A DNA stretch of 64,000 bases from Flavobacterium endoglycinae (lineage in GTDB: Bacteria; Bacteroidota; Bacteroidia; Flavobacteriales; Flavobacteriaceae). The notes beneath the pieces are model-generated. The model saw only the letters and a program-made list of their open reading frames with translations, made no database searches and was not told where the DNA came from. Below are positions 59,374-64,000 of this stretch, piece after piece. Numbering within the stretch: the first letter of the stretch is position 1; every line of letters begins with the position of its first letter. Position numbers and translations under genes: made by a program. The stretch covers positions 4,761,001 to 4,825,000 of the forward strand of contig NZ_CP071448.1 of assembly GCF_017352115.1 (NCBI RefSeq), written 5' to 3'.

Positions 59374-60498
59374 ATGAAAATTAAATATCTTCTTATTACT
59401 GTTTCAGCGCTTTTTATAAGCAGTTGCGCAACCAAATACAAGAAAAGAGAAATTACCGATGGCGTAATGCAGGAAATTTACGAAGAAGTAAAAACTCCCT
59501 ACAAATACGGTTTGGTGATGGTGCCAACTGACAACTCTTATAAAATGGATTGTCCGAGCGTTTTTAGAAAAGACGGAAAATGGTACATGACCTATTTGAT
59601 TTATGACGGAAGAGGTTATGAAACTTGGTTAGCAGAAAGTGATAATCTTTTGGACTGGAAACATCTAGGAAAAGTAATGTCGTTCTCAGAAAATGAAAAA
59701 CACTGGGATGTTAACCAAAAAGCAGGATATATTTCGTTGCAAGACTTAACTTGGGGCGGAAGCTACGAATGGGAAAAATACAATGACAAATACTGGATGA
59801 GTTATTTTGGTGGAGACAGCAAAGGTTACGAAGCAGGCGTTTTATCAATCGGAATAGCTTATACGAAAGAAGCTCCGACAAAACCACACGAATTTCAAAG
59901 ATTAGAAAATCCAGTTTTAACACCAAAAGATAAAGATGCTAAATGGTGGGACAATAGCACAATGTATAAAAACAGTGTGATTCGCGATAAAGATAAAGTA
60001 ACAGGACACAATTTCATCATGTATTACAATGCCCGTGGTGACAGTATAAATCCTGCGAAAGGTGCAGAACGCATTGCGATGGCAGTATCAAACGATATGA
60101 AACATTGGGAGCGCTATGGCAATAAACCTTTAATCAATCATCATAAAGGAATTTCGGGTGATGCGTATATTCAGCGTATTAATGATACTTGGGTAATGTT
60201 TTATTTCGGAGCTTTCTGGACGGGTTGGAATCAAGGTGCATTTAACCGTTTTGCCGTTTCAAATGATTTAGTAAACTGGACCGATTGGAAAGGTGAGGAT
60301 CTAGTGAAATCATCTGAACCTTACGACGATTTGTTTGCGCATAAATCTTTTGTGGTAAAACACGATGGCGTTGTGTATCATTTCTATTGTGCGGTTAACA
60401 AAGCAGAACAAAGAGGAATCGCAATCGCAACTTCTAAAGATTTAGGAAAAAGCAAATTGAATTTTGTGGCGCCGCCGGAGAAGAAAGTGAAAAAGTAG
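59374..60498 (+). CDS. Lipoprotein five-bladed-propeller glycosidase (GH43/117/130-like), family not assigned
   Basis: The ATG at 59374 is preferred to an in-frame TTG at 59338 because it opens a lipoprotein signal (LLITVSALFISSC, C18). The 375-residue product is one propeller: MDCPSVFRKDGKWYMTYLIY with the first-blade Asp, YETWLAESDNLLDWKHLG, YEWEKYNDKYWMSYFGG, NSTMYKNSVIRDKDK, AVSNDMKHWERYG, GDAYIQRINDTWVMFYFGAF and VVKHDGVVYHFYCAVNK. It resembles the short anhydro-sugar/arabinosidase-type propellers. It would be anchored in the outer membrane or facing the periplasm. The substrate is unknown. Confidence 0.72.
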   Translation: MKIKYLLITVSALFISSCATKYKKREITDGVMQEIYEEVKTPYKYGLVMVPTDNSYKMDCPSVFRKDGKWYMTYLIYDGRGYETWLAESDNLLDWKHLGKVMSFSENEKHWDVNQKAGYISLQDLTWGGSYEWEKYNDKYWMSYFGGDSKGYEAGVLSIGIAYTKEAPTKPHEFQRLENPVLTPKDKDAKWWDNSTMYKNSVIRDKDKVTGHNFIMYYNARGDSINPAKGAERIAMAVSNDMKHWERYGNKPLINHHKGISGDAYIQRINDTWVMFYFGAFWTGWNQGAFNRFAVSNDLVNWTDWKGEDLVKSSEPYDDLFAHKSFVVKHDGVVYHFYCAVNKAEQRGIAIATSKDLGKSKLNFVAPPEKKVKK

Positions 60499-60593
60499 TT
60501 ATGAGTTATGAAGAATAACTAGCACTCTTAACGAAAAATGGCTCTGATAGGAGTCTTAGGTCGGTAGCAAAAAGATTAAGCCAATGCAAGTTT

Positions 60594-63974
<3,381 letters not shown>

Positions 63975-64000
63975 ATTAATTGGCAATTAAAAATTGAGAA

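Overview
The window looks like a chromosomal segment of a Flavobacterium-type bacterium (Bacteroidota). Support: low-GC DNA; two T9SS type A C-terminal sorting domains; a SusC/SusD pair with FecI-type sigma and FecR anti-sigma factors; Bacteroidota -7 boxes of the TAnnTTTG type in place of sigma-70 -10 boxes; no clear Shine-Dalgarno sequences; and many flavobacterial intergenic palindromic repeats. No rRNA, tRNA, CRISPR array, insertion sequence or phage gene was recognised.

Layout. 1-4.1 kb: the 3' part of a secreted GH18 chitinase and a multidomain metzincin protease that share a CBM6 module and a T9SS tail. 4.1-4.6 kb: a bracketed array of ~54-bp repeats. 4.7-14.8 kb: a secreted metallophosphoesterase, a PI-PLC-like phosphodiesterase and a FecI/FecR-SusC(STN)/SusD uptake locus. 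15-20.3 kb: small housekeeping and unknown genes, a PncC-like amidohydrolase, and a divergent HxlR regulator/DsbA-like lipoprotein pair. 20.5-23.3 kb: SUKH, SUKH, DUF1963 and one frameshifted unknown gene, resembling an array of polymorphic-toxin immunity genes with no toxin. 23.5-26.8 kb: two secreted thioredoxin-fold proteins, a DUF3861 protein and a LytS/LytTR two-component system. 26.8-32.8 kb: a short coding remnant and a complete RND efflux operon. 33.2-33.7 kb: a small secreted-protein gene broken by one extra base.

The second half (33.8-64 kb) is a carbohydrate region. An FHS sugar permease, a Gfo/Idh/MocA oxidoreductase, two SDRs, an FAH-fold hydrolase, a zinc alcohol dehydrogenase and a lactonase fit non-phosphorylating catabolism of a 6-deoxy-L-sugar (L-fucose or L-rhamnose) to pyruvate and lactate. 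They are followed by a PL10 pectate lyase, a GH28 polygalacturonase, a GH141-like beta-helix protein fused to an L-rhamnose-mutarotase-like domain, a second Gfo/Idh/MocA enzyme, a sodium:solute symporter, a GH78 alpha-L-rhamnosidase, two five-bladed-propeller glycosidases and a GH2 beta-galactosidase. A shared palindrome (TGTAATCGATTACA and one-arm variants) lies upstream of three of these genes and suggests one LacI-like regulator. The aim appears to be breakdown of a rhamnose-, galactose- and galacturonate-containing (pectic) glycan. No SusC/SusD pair lies in this half. An unrelated PSD-like decarboxylase flanked by ~280-bp direct repeats, an MFS exporter and an AraC regulator interrupt it at 50.3-54.7 kb.

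The most notable observations are the beta-helix/mutarotase fusion, the symmetric operators, the pairs of composite repeats bracketing single genes, the toxin-less immunity-type cluster, and two single-base frameshifts whose repaired reading is clear. All family calls are from reading motifs by eye; no database search was run.
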